Assembly (NCBI GenBank): GCA_023436065.1 | Contig: JAEZKU010000005.1 | Location: 1-64,000, forward strand | DNA: 64,000 nucleotides | Direction: 5' to 3' | DNA from: Bacillota bacterium | GTDB lineage: Bacteria > Bacillota > Clostridia > Lachnospirales > Lachnospiraceae | Part shown: piece after piece, positions 6,898-15,663 of the stretch | How the letters are laid out: the number at the start of each line of letters is the position of its first letter | How positions within the stretch are numbered: position 1 is the first letter of the stretch | The notes under the pieces: model-generated | What the model saw: the letters and a program-made list of their open reading frames with translations, nothing else | Database searches by the model: none | What the model was told of the DNA's origin: nothing | Made by a program: the position numbers and the translations under genes

Positions 6898-8592
6898 CTA
6901 TTCCGCGGCACCCTTGTATGCCTTCCAGAAGGCTCCTTCCTTGTCGATTACTTCATCAAGCTGCTCGAAGGTCACCGCAAATTCGGGGAAGCCTGCGGCA
7001 TATGCAGCGATATCATAAGGATAGAAGTAGATTGTGATGCCGTCTTCTGTCAGATAGAAATACTGGGCATCGGATATACCTGTAAACATCTCTTCGAAAA
7101 ACATGGATTCTCCGGTTGCGACATCTTCCTTAATCTTTGCACTGATGACTTCATTGATGGGAGTCTTATAATCGCTGCCCTTCTTAAAGAGGTCCTTTAA
7201 TTCATAGAACTTTCCGGTTGTAATATCAACAAAATAATAGTTCTGAAGAGGCATACCATGAGCAGCACCTGAATAATAATCATAACCTGACATGGAGATG
7301 ATCAGGAGATTGATCTTCAGCGAGGCAGAAAAGTTGTCACTTACAGTCAGGGTATCCTCTGCTGTTATGTTAGCACGAGATTCGGTAAATATAGTCTCCA
7401 GTTGCTCGTTGATCTGTCTCTGGATATTGGAGTCCTGCATCCCGTCTAACTGCGGATAATGCACCAGGACAGAACGCAGAGGCTTGAAAATCATATCCTT
7501 TATGGTGATTCCCGAACTCAGGCTGACAGAAGTGTCGGCCTTCCATAATACCGTATTATCAGTATGGTAATAGGTCAGAACACCGTCCACATTTGCTTTG
7601 ATGATATTGTCAAGCAGGGTAAGGGTACCACTGCCGTCAAAGCTGGGCAGAGTATCTACCGGCTTTCCGTCCGTACCGATAAAGAAGATGGAGGTATCAT
7701 CACAGGCAGAGGCATATTTACCGTTGAAATGACTGAGGTCATAGTAAACATAATCGGTTAGCTGGTTTCCTTGAAGGTTCATGATGGCAGCTGGCTTAAG
7801 CTCTGTTTCATAGCTTTCTATTGCCGGATCCTTTACAGCAAACAGATCGTTTCCAAGATACTCAACACTGCTGTAGATGGGTTCCAGTATGGTTTCACCT
7901 GATGCTATGGAGGCGACACCAAACTTTGAATTCTTGACATATACAGCATAGCCTTCCTCAAAGCTGAGGACATAATCGGCATCAATATTTGGTGTATAGC
8001 TTTCCACTACATTACCGGTTATGTCTATCAAATCATAGGTAGCGGTCTCGGCAAGATAGCCATAGGCATGACCGTTTTTATCAAAATCACTGACAATGGA
8101 ATACCTCGGTTCAACAATAATCTTTCCTGTAGGGTCAATAAAGCCAAATAACCAGGCATCCTCAGTTGTATATATGGAGGCCGCTCCGTTATGAAAGCTG
8201 CCTATGTTATTCTTGCTTCTGTAGATCTCTATCCCTGACCGATCTATGACAAGGTTATCTTCCCCCTGTCTTACAACAGCGACACCATCCCTGAAATCAT
8301 CGGCATAATCATAGACAGGTTCTATCACGAAGGTTCCGTTGGAATCGATATAGCCGTACTTCTTAGTACCTTCAATCACTTGATACGCAGGGTAGACAGA
8401 CTGCACTTCTTCCGGCACAGGAGTAGGAGCTGTGGTGGGTTCGGAGGTTGGGGCCGGAGCATCTGTGGGTGACAGGGTACTATCCGGATTATTCACCTGC
8501 TCTGCGGGTTTATCCTTTACAATTAAAAATATAGAAACTCCAAGTATAATTAGAAGTATTGCTGCACATATCGGTATTATTATTTTTTTCAT
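6898..8592 (-). CDS. Membrane-anchored WG-repeat protein with C-terminal DUF3298 (RsiV-like) domain
   Basis: A 564-residue protein. Residues 1-24 (MKKIIIPICAAILLIILGVS...) are one hydrophobic anchor, followed by a Thr/Pro-rich linker to about residue 65. WG-type beta repeats come next (KYGYIDSNGTFVIEPVY, FGFIDPTGKIIVEPRY and weaker copies). The last ~170 residues form a DUF3298/RsiV-like domain with the YYSGAAHGMP motif and a final hydrophobic strand region ending in FAVTFEQLDEVI. I chose ATG 8592 because AAGGAG lies directly upstream; the longer frame to 8703 has no signal. Probably an extracytoplasmic binding or sensing protein; the function is not known. Convergent with the hyd region and divergent from the phosphatidyltransferase gene. 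Confidence 0.85.
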   Translation of the reverse strand: MKKIIIPICAAILLIILGVSIFLIVKDKPAEQVNNPDSTLSPTDAPAPTSEPTTAPTPVPEEVQSVYPAYQVIEGTKKYGYIDSNGTFVIEPVYDYADDFRDGVAVVRQGEDNLVIDRSGIEIYRSKNNIGSFHNGAASIYTTEDAWLFGFIDPTGKIIVEPRYSIVSDFDKNGHAYGYLAETATYDLIDITGNVVESYTPNIDADYVLSFEEGYAVYVKNSKFGVASIASGETILEPIYSSVEYLGNDLFAVKDPAIESYETELKPAAIMNLQGNQLTDYVYYDLSHFNGKYASACDDTSIFFIGTDGKPVDTLPSFDGSGTLTLLDNIIKANVDGVLTYYHTDNTVLWKADTSVSLSSGITIKDMIFKPLRSVLVHYPQLDGMQDSNIQRQINEQLETIFTESRANITAEDTLTVSDNFSASLKINLLIISMSGYDYYSGAAHGMPLQNYYFVDITTGKFYELKDLFKKGSDYKTPINEVISAKIKEDVATGESMFFEEMFTGISDAQYFYLTEDGITIYFYPYDIAAYAAGFPEFAVTFEQLDEVIDKEGAFWKAYKGAAE

Positions 8593-8764
8593 GCTATTCT
8601 CCTTTTTAAGTGAAAACCAGTGGTCATGACAGGATTTTATGTATACTATAGTCTTTATTATAGTAAGGAAAAGAATAGAAGTAAAGCACATTACTGTTAA
8701 CAATGTTTACGATTTCTTTAAATATTTGCTGTGGATAATATAATATGTTAAGATAATTCGGTAA

Positions 8765-8839
8765 GATAAAAGTATTGCTGCAGCAGATTACCAATGCAAG
8801 CTGGCTTGCAGAGCAACCTGCTACAGCAATACTTTTATC
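8765..8839. repeat. 75-bp nested palindrome in the leader of the phosphatidyltransferase gene
   Basis: GATAAAAGTATTGCTG (8765-8780) is perfectly complementary to CAGCAATACTTTTATC (8824-8839). Inside, TGCAAGC (8795-8801) pairs with GCTTGCA (8804-8810). It lies between divergent genes, 36 bases before the start of the plus-strand gene, with no T-run, so it is not a standard terminator. It may be an mRNA 5' structure or a mobile palindrome of another family. Confidence 0.7.
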
Positions 8840-8875
8840 AGTAAATTTACATATTGGAGAGGAGGCTCATTACCT

Positions 8876-9400
8876 ATGAAGCATATTCCGAATATCATCT
8901 CTGCCTGCCGTATCATATTATCAATCTCACTGCTTTTTTTCTTTTGGCAGCCTGTCATCTTTTTTTCAATCTACCTGATCTGCGGGTTGAGTGACATCGT
9001 GGACGGAATGCTTGCCAGGGGATTGAAGGTGTCCGGTAAACTTGGTGCAAAACTGGATTCTGTCGGGGACTTCCTCCTATTTATCGTGATAGTAATCTAT
9101 TGCATCGTTTTCTTTGGTAAGGATTTGAACCCATACTATCCGCTTTTGGCAGCTGTTTTTTGCATAAGAATCATCGCACTCCTGTTTGCTGCAATCAAAT
9201 TTCATACCTTTGTCATGCTTCATACACGAAGTAATAAGATAACGGGCTTCTTAACCTTTTTTGCTCCGGTCTTTCTTATGCTTTCCAATCCTGCCATCAT
9301 CTACTCGGTGCTTGGCATTGCTCTGTTTTCTGCTCTTGAAGAGTTTATTCTTCACATCATCTCAAAAAATCCTGATCCTGATAAGAAAGGAATATTGTAA
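8876..9400 (+). CDS. CDP-alcohol phosphatidyltransferase family protein (PgsA-like)
   Basis: A 174-residue integral membrane enzyme of the family that exchanges CMP of a CDP-diacylglycerol for an alcohol during phospholipid synthesis. The signature D-G-x2-A-R-x8-G-x3-D-x3-D is complete: DGMLARGLKVSGKLGAKLDS followed by VGD (about residues 43-65). Four to five hydrophobic segments surround it. ATG 8876 follows GGAGAGGAGG. The acceptor alcohol cannot be told from sequence; glycerol-3-phosphate (PgsA) is common, but short stand-alone copies like this also exist as accessory paralogues. It stands alone behind a strong 75-bp hairpin. Confidence 0.88.
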   Translation: MKHIPNIISACRIILSISLLFFFWQPVIFFSIYLICGLSDIVDGMLARGLKVSGKLGAKLDSVGDFLLFIVIVIYCIVFFGKDLNPYYPLLAAVFCIRIIALLFAAIKFHTFVMLHTRSNKITGFLTFFAPVFLMLSNPAIIYSVLGIALFSALEEFILHIISKNPDPDKKGIL

Positions 9401-9520
9401 AAATATTTTAAGAAGTATCACTTATCCTACGGTGTTAGCGCATATAATATCAATGGGACAGACTTTCGTATCCGGATTAATTTAGTATCTAAATAATTGT
9501 AATATCTGGAATATAATAGA

Positions 9521-9548
9521 TTACATAATACGACAAATATGTTATAAT
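9521..9548 (+). promoter_or_regulatory. Putative promoter of the glg operon
   Basis: TTACAT (9521-9526), 16-base spacer, TATAAT (9543-9548). It precedes the 11-codon leader frame at 9575 and then glgB. Confidence 0.5.
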
Positions 9549-9574
9549 TGTTACATTAAAAAGAGGTACATGTT

Positions 9575-9610
9575 ATGAAAAGATTTCTTTTCGGTTTTTT
9601 AAAATTTTAA
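9575..9610 (+). CDS. Putative 11-residue leader peptide upstream of glgB
   Basis: ATG 9575 has an AAGAGGT ribosome binding site 8-9 bases upstream and encodes MKRFLFGFLKF before a TAA stop. It is the first frame downstream of the promoter at 9521-9548 and ends about 98 bases before glgB. The peptide is hydrophobic and Phe rich (4 of 11). It could be a leader peptide, a very small membrane peptide, or chance. No clear terminator follows, only AT-rich sequence. Confidence 0.3.
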   Translation: MKRFLFGFLKF

Positions 9611-9708
9611 GAATTTTTTTTGAACTATCATCATATATTTTCAGTGCTGATATTTCGCAGGGAGATATTTACTTCGCAAAAACTCGGATTATGGGAGGTG
9701 TGGGTTGA

Positions 9709-11607
9709 GTGGCAAATAACAGAAGAGCGGATAAAATAACAGAAGAGCAGCTTTACCTCTTTCATGAGGGGACGAATTACAGAAGCTATCAGATGCTTGG
9801 GGCACACCTTGCGATACGGAATCAAAAACAGGGGGTCAGATTTAGCGTATGGGCACCGAATGCCAGCTGGGTTAGCGTTGTAGGCGAATTTAACGGATGG
9901 AATCCCAGTATGAATCCGATGCTTAGGATAGAAGACTCCGGTGTATGGGAGACCTTCATCCCTGAGGCGGCGGAATATCACATGTATAAGTATGCCATCG
10001 GAACAGCTTCCGGTGAAGTGCTTTACAAGTATGATCCCTATGCGTACTACTCGGAGGTAAGACCTAAAACAGCATCCGTCATATATGATCTCGAGGGGTA
10101 TTCCTGGGGAGACGCTGTCTGGCAGGAGCAGAAAAAGGATAAGCAGTTGTTAAAGCAGCCGATGCTGATCTATGAGGTGCACCTCGGATCCTGGAAAAGG
10201 AAAGAAAATGATGAGTTTTTAACATATAGGGAGCTGGCTTATGCCCTGGTTGATTACGTGGTTGATATGGGATATACCCACATTGAACTGTTGCCGGTTA
10301 TGGAGCATCCCTTTGATGGGTCCTGGGGTTATCAGGTGCTGGGGTATTATGCGGCAACCAGTCGGTACGGTACACCTAAGGACTTTATGTTTTTTGTAGA
10401 TTACTGCCACCAGAAGGGGATCGGGGTAATCCTGGACTGGGTTCCCGGACATTTTCCGAAGGATGCCCACGGTCTTGCAAGATTTGACGGAACACCGATT
10501 TATGAACATCCTGACCCCAAGCGGGGGGAACATCCCGGGTGGGGAACTTTGATATTTGATTACGGACGTCGGGAGGTCCAGAGCTTTCTGATTTCTAATG
10601 TGATCTTTTGGTTGGATTACTTTCACGTGGACGGTTTTCGAGTCGATGCCGTAACCAGTATGCTCTATCTGAACTTTGAGAGAAAGGACTGGCTACCCAA
10701 TATATACGGAGGCAATGAGAACCTGGAGGCAGTGGCATTGCTGAAGCGACTGAATGAGATTGTTTATTCCATCTATCCGGATACACTGATGATTGCAGAG
10801 GAATCAAGCGAATGGCCTCTTGTGACGGCACCAACTTACAGTGGCGGATTAGGTTTTTTATATAAATGGAATATGGGGTGGATGAACGATACCTTAAAGT
10901 ATTGTTCCATGGACCCGATCTATCGAAAATGGAATCATAACCTTCTAACCTTTTCGCTGACCTATGCATTCTCTGAGAATTATATCCTGCCCTTCTCCCA
11001 TGACGAGGTAGTGCATGGGAAGAGGTCCCTGTTAAACAGGATGCCGGGGGATTATAACCAGAAGTTCGCCGGCTTACGATGCTTATATGGTTATATGGCA
11101 GCTCATCCGGGAAAAATGCTTCTTTTCATGGGTGGGGAATTCGGGCAGTTTATTGAATGGAAGTATGATGCAGCCCTGGATTGGCTATTGCTGGATTATG
11201 AAATGCATCAAAAGCTGAAGGACTATGTAAAAGCAATCAATCATTTTTATCGGCAGAATCCCAGCCTCTGGGAGGATGATAGTGGTTGGAGCGGATTTCA
11301 GTGGATTTGTGCGGACGATCGCGACCAGAGCGTACTGTCATTTATCAGAAAAGGTCATAAGAAGGGTGATCAGACCATTGTCGTGGTGAATTTTACACCG
11401 GTGGCAAGACAGAATTATCGGATTGGGGTACCAAAGGCAGCCGATTATAAGGAAATCTTCAATTCCGATGAGGTCAGCTTTGGCGGTGACGGATTAATCA
11501 GTAGTGAGAGGATTAAGACAGAGAAGCTGCCTTGTCACGGTTTCGATCAATCCATTGTCTTACAGATACCACCCTTATCGACGGTTTTTTACAAGCCTAT
11601 GTTATAA
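9709..11607 (+). CDS. glgB: 1,4-alpha-glucan (glycogen) branching enzyme
   Basis: GlgB (632 residues) makes alpha-1,6 branches in glycogen by cutting and moving alpha-1,4 chains. An N-terminal CBM48-type domain (FSVWAPNASWVSVVGEFNGW) is followed by a GH13 barrel with DGFRVDAVTSMLY (nucleophile Asp), AEESSEWP (acid/base Glu) and FSHDEVVHGK. The C-terminal all-beta domain is present. The start is GTG 9709 with GGAGGT nine bases upstream. It is the first gene of glgB-glgC-glgD-glgA-glgA2, all on the same strand with short gaps. Confidence 0.95.
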   Translation: MANNRRADKITEEQLYLFHEGTNYRSYQMLGAHLAIRNQKQGVRFSVWAPNASWVSVVGEFNGWNPSMNPMLRIEDSGVWETFIPEAAEYHMYKYAIGTASGEVLYKYDPYAYYSEVRPKTASVIYDLEGYSWGDAVWQEQKKDKQLLKQPMLIYEVHLGSWKRKENDEFLTYRELAYALVDYVVDMGYTHIELLPVMEHPFDGSWGYQVLGYYAATSRYGTPKDFMFFVDYCHQKGIGVILDWVPGHFPKDAHGLARFDGTPIYEHPDPKRGEHPGWGTLIFDYGRREVQSFLISNVIFWLDYFHVDGFRVDAVTSMLYLNFERKDWLPNIYGGNENLEAVALLKRLNEIVYSIYPDTLMIAEESSEWPLVTAPTYSGGLGFLYKWNMGWMNDTLKYCSMDPIYRKWNHNLLTFSLTYAFSENYILPFSHDEVVHGKRSLLNRMPGDYNQKFAGLRCLYGYMAAHPGKMLLFMGGEFGQFIEWKYDAALDWLLLDYEMHQKLKDYVKAINHFYRQNPSLWEDDSGWSGFQWICADDRDQSVLSFIRKGHKKGDQTIVVVNFTPVARQNYRIGVPKAADYKEIFNSDEVSFGGDGLISSERIKTEKLPCHGFDQSIVLQIPPLSTVFYKPML

Positions 11608-11651
11608 CTGAAGAGATCAGGCAAAATTGAAAATTAAAGGAGGTCTTGTTT

Positions 11652-12887
11652 ATGGTAGGGAAGAAATGTGTTGCTATGCTGCTTGCCGGTGGACAGGGAA
11701 GCAGACTTGGTGTACTAACGAAGAATATTGCAAAACCGGCGGTTCCCTTTGGAGGGAAATATCGTATCATTGATTTTCCGCTGAGTAATTGCACTAATTC
11801 GGGTATTGATACAATAGGTGTACTTACACAATATAAACCTCTGAAATTAAACTCCTATATCGGAATTGGTCAGCCGTGGGATTTGGACCGGCTAAACGGA
11901 GGTGTCACGATTCTGCAGCCTTATATGAAGCAAAACGCCGGAGAGTGGTATTCCGGGACTGCGAATGCAATCTACCAGAACATAGAGTTTATCGAGGCAT
12001 ACCAACCGGAATATGTTTTGATACTGTCCGGTGATCAGATCTATAAGATGGATTACAGCGAGATGATTAAGTTCCATGAGGAAAAGAATGCCGATGTGAC
12101 GATTGCCATTCTGGAGGTTCCGTGGGAGGAAGCCAGCCGTTTTGGTATCATGAATACCGACGAGGATAATAAAATCTATGAGTTCGTGGAAAAACCCAAA
12201 AATCCCATCAGTAACAAAGCCTCTATGGGTATCTATATCTTTAGCTGGAAAAAACTTAGACATTATCTGATCGAGGACCTGAATACTCCGGGTTCCAATA
12301 ATGACTTTGGCAAGGATATCATTCCAAGAATGTTAAAGGATGGCGAGCGCATGTATGCATTCCCCTTCAAGGGATATTGGAGGGATGTAGGTACGATTCA
12401 GAGCTTATGGGAGGCGAATATGGACCTGCTGGAGGAATCTCCCGAGCTGGATTTGTATGATTCCGGTTGGAAGATCTATTCCAGAAATCCCGTAGAGCCG
12501 CCACACTTTATCGCATTAGGCGCATCGGTCAGCCGCTGCATTATCACGGAGGGCGGTATCATTTATGGAGAAGTATATCATTCGGTATTATTTGCAGGTG
12601 TAACTGTAGGACGAGGCAGTAAAATCAGTAATTCAATCCTGATGCCCAATGTCAGGGTAGGTGAAAATGTAGTCATTGAGAATGCAATTATAGCGGAAAA
12701 TACGGTAATCAGTGATAATTGCTATATCGGGTATAGTTTGCAGGCAGACGGGGAATACAAGGATCAGCCAAAAGGATCGGATATTACCGTGGTTGGTGAA
12801 AATATGATTTTACCACCCGGCTTTAGACTGGAAAAAGGCAGTATGATCGACGTGGATAATTATAAAACCTTTCAAGCAGTAATCTAG
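11652..12887 (+). CDS. glgC: Glucose-1-phosphate adenylyltransferase, catalytic subunit GlgC
   Basis: GlgC (411 residues) makes ADP-glucose from ATP and glucose-1-phosphate, the committed step of glycogen synthesis. The N-terminal nucleotidyltransferase loop GGQGSRLGVLTKNIAKPAVP is complete, followed by FGGKYRIIDFPLSNC and the SGDQIYKMDY motif. A C-terminal left-handed beta-helix (NSILMPNVRVGENVVIENAI) is present. ATG 11652 is chosen over TTG 11646 because AAAGGAGG ends eight bases before it. The neighbour glgD encodes a related partner; in Firmicutes the active enzyme is often a GlgC/GlgD hetero-oligomer. Confidence 0.95.
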   Translation: MVGKKCVAMLLAGGQGSRLGVLTKNIAKPAVPFGGKYRIIDFPLSNCTNSGIDTIGVLTQYKPLKLNSYIGIGQPWDLDRLNGGVTILQPYMKQNAGEWYSGTANAIYQNIEFIEAYQPEYVLILSGDQIYKMDYSEMIKFHEEKNADVTIAILEVPWEEASRFGIMNTDEDNKIYEFVEKPKNPISNKASMGIYIFSWKKLRHYLIEDLNTPGSNNDFGKDIIPRMLKDGERMYAFPFKGYWRDVGTIQSLWEANMDLLEESPELDLYDSGWKIYSRNPVEPPHFIALGASVSRCIITEGGIIYGEVYHSVLFAGVTVGRGSKISNSILMPNVRVGENVVIENAIIAENTVISDNCYIGYSLQADGEYKDQPKGSDITVVGENMILPPGFRLEKGSMIDVDNYKTFQAVI

Positions 12888-12954
12888 TTTTCTGGAAGGT
12901 GTATTTTCATATTGCAAATTCTAATGCCGCAACAGGCGGCAGAATGGAGGATTT

Positions 12955-14076
12955 ATGAGAGATACATTAGGAATCATCTATACCGGTGACAGCAATATCA
13001 GTCTCCAGGAGCTGACTCTGAAAAGATCGGTAGCCGCACTCCCCTTCGGAGGCAGATATCGTATCATAGATTTTACTTTATCCAATATGATTAACTCGGG
13101 TATCATTAACGTGGGAATTATCACGCAGAATAATTATCATTCCTTGATGGATCATCTGGATAAAGGAAAGCAGTGGGATCTGGATCGTAAGAACGGCGGT
13201 TTGTTCATACTGCCCCCCTATGTAAGTTCTGACAACAAGGGTTGGTATCGGGGAGATATCGAGGCATATCACAATAATATGTCCTATGTTTACCGAAGCC
13301 CTCAGAAATATATCATACTGTCAGGAAGCTCCATGGTGTGTAACCTCACCTATGATGAGGCGATGGAGTTCCATAAAGAGAAACAGGCAGATATTACCGT
13401 GATCTACAAAGAGGAGAAGAATGCCACTAAGGATGAGCTGTCCAAGCATACGATTATCAAGACGGATGAAAATAACCGCGTCATTGATATGGAAGTGAAA
13501 CCTGCTATGCCAACCTCCGATAAGCTTTGTATGGAGATGTATATCATTGAGAAGAGATTGTTTGAATATCTGATTGATGAATGCGAAAGCCGTGGTATGT
13601 TTGACTTCAATAAGGATGTACTGATCCGTAATCTTGACAAACTAAAGATTTACGGCTTTCCCTATGAAGGTTATCTTGCCAAAATTGACAGTATCCAATC
13701 CTATTTCAAACATAGCATGGAATTGTTCAATCCGGAGAATTTCTATGAGCTGTTCCATCATTCCGGCTTAATCTATACCAAGGTTAAGGATGAGGTTCCG
13801 GCGAAGTATGGGATTAATGCGAAAGCAGAGAATTCACTTGTAGCCGATGGTTGCGTCATCAATGGTCAAGTGGAGAACAGTGTCTTGTTCCGAGGGGTAA
13901 AGATCGGAGAAGGAGCTGTGGTCAAGAACAGTGTAATCATGCAGGATGCGGAGATTCAGGATAGGGTTATCCTTGAAAATGTGATCCTGGATAAGGCCGT
14001 CATCATACGAAAAGGAAAACATCTGGCCGGTTCGGATAATTATCCGATCGTAATCCGAAAGAATGCTGTTATTTAG
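12955..14076 (+). CDS. glgD: Glucose-1-phosphate adenylyltransferase regulatory subunit GlgD
   Basis: GlgD (373 residues) is a GlgC paralogue that usually modulates GlgC rather than catalysing on its own. The N terminus lacks the GGxGxRL loop seen in GlgC (here IIYTGDSNISLQELTLKRS), while PFGGRYRIIDFTLSN and the C-terminal hexapeptide beta-helix (SVIMQDAEIQDRVILENVIL) are kept. Loss of the loop fits a non-catalytic subunit. RBS GGAGG precedes ATG 12955. It follows glgC by 67 bases and precedes glgA by 19. Confidence 0.93.
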   Translation: MRDTLGIIYTGDSNISLQELTLKRSVAALPFGGRYRIIDFTLSNMINSGIINVGIITQNNYHSLMDHLDKGKQWDLDRKNGGLFILPPYVSSDNKGWYRGDIEAYHNNMSYVYRSPQKYIILSGSSMVCNLTYDEAMEFHKEKQADITVIYKEEKNATKDELSKHTIIKTDENNRVIDMEVKPAMPTSDKLCMEMYIIEKRLFEYLIDECESRGMFDFNKDVLIRNLDKLKIYGFPYEGYLAKIDSIQSYFKHSMELFNPENFYELFHHSGLIYTKVKDEVPAKYGINAKAENSLVADGCVINGQVENSVLFRGVKIGEGAVVKNSVIMQDAEIQDRVILENVILDKAVIIRKGKHLAGSDNYPIVIRKNAVI

Positions 14077-14095
14077 GTAGGAAGAGAGGATGTCT

Positions 14096-15616
14096 ATGAA
14101 GAAGATACTTATGGTCACACCGGAAGCTAGCCCGTTTGCCAAGACCGGTGGTCTGGCTGATGTTGCAGGGGCATTACCCTATGCATTGAATAAACAGGGT
14201 GCAGAGGCAAGAGTGATTATGCCTAAATATGAATTTGCCGGTAAATCCAAGAAGACAAAGAAGGACGAGACGTCCGGAGAGGTATATGAGACTGGTGAGA
14301 ATAAGACGCTTTATGATATATTCTCCGAACTAAACCTGACTTTGGAGCATATCTGTTACATCTACGTGGACCTGGGCTGGCGGCATCAATACTGCGGGAT
14401 TGAAAAGGTGGTTTACCGTGGAGTGACTTATTATTTCATAGATAATGAATTTTATTTCAAGAGAGGGAACTGCTATGGCTACGGAGATGATGCGGAACGT
14501 TTTGCATTCTTTAGCAGAGCGGTGTTGGAAGCAATTCCTCATATCAGCTTTATACCCGATATTCTGCATTGCCATGACTGGCAGGCGGGTATGGTGCCGG
14601 TACTGCTGGAAGCACAGTATCGTTATCTTGAGCCTTATAAGGACATCCGTACCATGTTTACAATCCACAATCTCAAGTTCCAGGGTATCTATGGAATCAA
14701 AGAGATGAAGGAATGGTTTGGGTTGGGGGACGAATATTTTGCATCGGATAAGCTGGAGTTCTACAATGCCGGCAATTTCATGAAGGGTGGACTTGTCTAC
14801 TCGAACCTGATCACCACGGTGAGTCCGACCTATGCTCAGGAAATCAAATACGCATTTTACGGTGAAGGGCTGGATGGGCTTTTGAGGGCCCGGGAAAACA
14901 GCCTCTTCGGTATCGTCAACGGGATTGATTATGAGGTATTTCATCCGAATAAAGACCCATATCTATTTGCTAAGTATACCAAATCCAATCTGAAGGGAAA
15001 GACTGAAAATAAGAAAATGCTTCAGGAGAAGCTGCAGCTTCCGGTCAGAGAGGATGTTCCGATGATTGGTCTTGTATCCAGGCTGACTGATCAAAAGGGA
15101 CTGGCTTTGATTGAATGCGTACTGGAGGATATCATGGAGTTGGACCTTCAGTTCGTCATCCTTGGTTCCGGTGATAAAAGATATGAGGACATGTTCAGGA
15201 ATGCTGAGCATCGCTATCCTGGAAAGCTGACAGCCCGGATTGAATACAATGACCCCTTGGCACAGCAAATCTACGCGGCGTCCGATTTCTTCTTGATGCC
15301 CTCCTTATATGAACCGTGTGGACTCGGGCAGTTGATTGCCATGCGTTATGGCTCCCTGCCGATTGTCAGAGAGACAGGCGGGCTCAGGGATACGGTCAGC
15401 TCCTATAACGAAGAGACCGGAGAAGGCAACGGCTTTAGCTTTGCGAATTACAATGCTCACGACATGCTGTTCACGATCCAGAGGGCGATTACTCTTTATC
15501 ATAAAAAGACGTTGCGAAATAAGCTGATGAAAGCTGCCATGTCCTGTGATTTCAGCTGGGACAACTCCGCTGCCCTATATATGGAGCTGTATGAGAAGCT
15601 GAAGCCGCAGATATGA
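14096..15616 (+). CDS. glgA: Glycogen synthase GlgA
   Basis: GlgA (506 residues, GT5) elongates alpha-1,4-glucan from ADP-glucose. The N-terminal donor motif is canonical (FAKTGGLADVAGALP). The C-terminal GT-B half has EPCGLGQLIAMRYGSLPIVR and ETGGLRDTV. I prefer ATG 14096 (MKKILMVTPE) because GAGAGG is about eight bases upstream; ATG 14090 is too close to it. The neighbour glgA2 encodes a second, divergent GT5 protein. Confidence 0.94.
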   Translation: MKKILMVTPEASPFAKTGGLADVAGALPYALNKQGAEARVIMPKYEFAGKSKKTKKDETSGEVYETGENKTLYDIFSELNLTLEHICYIYVDLGWRHQYCGIEKVVYRGVTYYFIDNEFYFKRGNCYGYGDDAERFAFFSRAVLEAIPHISFIPDILHCHDWQAGMVPVLLEAQYRYLEPYKDIRTMFTIHNLKFQGIYGIKEMKEWFGLGDEYFASDKLEFYNAGNFMKGGLVYSNLITTVSPTYAQEIKYAFYGEGLDGLLRARENSLFGIVNGIDYEVFHPNKDPYLFAKYTKSNLKGKTENKKMLQEKLQLPVREDVPMIGLVSRLTDQKGLALIECVLEDIMELDLQFVILGSGDKRYEDMFRNAEHRYPGKLTARIEYNDPLAQQIYAASDFFLMPSLYEPCGLGQLIAMRYGSLPIVRETGGLRDTVSSYNEETGEGNGFSFANYNAHDMLFTIQRAITLYHKKTLRNKLMKAAMSCDFSWDNSAALYMELYEKLKPQI

Positions 15617-15663
15617 TTCTGAAGTTCCATATGCGTATACTATATGCGCAGAAATGAGGAAGT

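Noticed and set aside
6638..7018. 126-codon plus-strand frame across palindrome copy A
   Set aside because: It starts in a pseudogene remnant, reads through the palindrome and ends antisense in the WG-repeat gene; no ribosome binding site.
14330..14944. 204-codon minus-strand frame inside glgA
   Set aside because: Antisense shadow; glgA motifs on the plus strand are intact and no start signal exists for the antisense frame.
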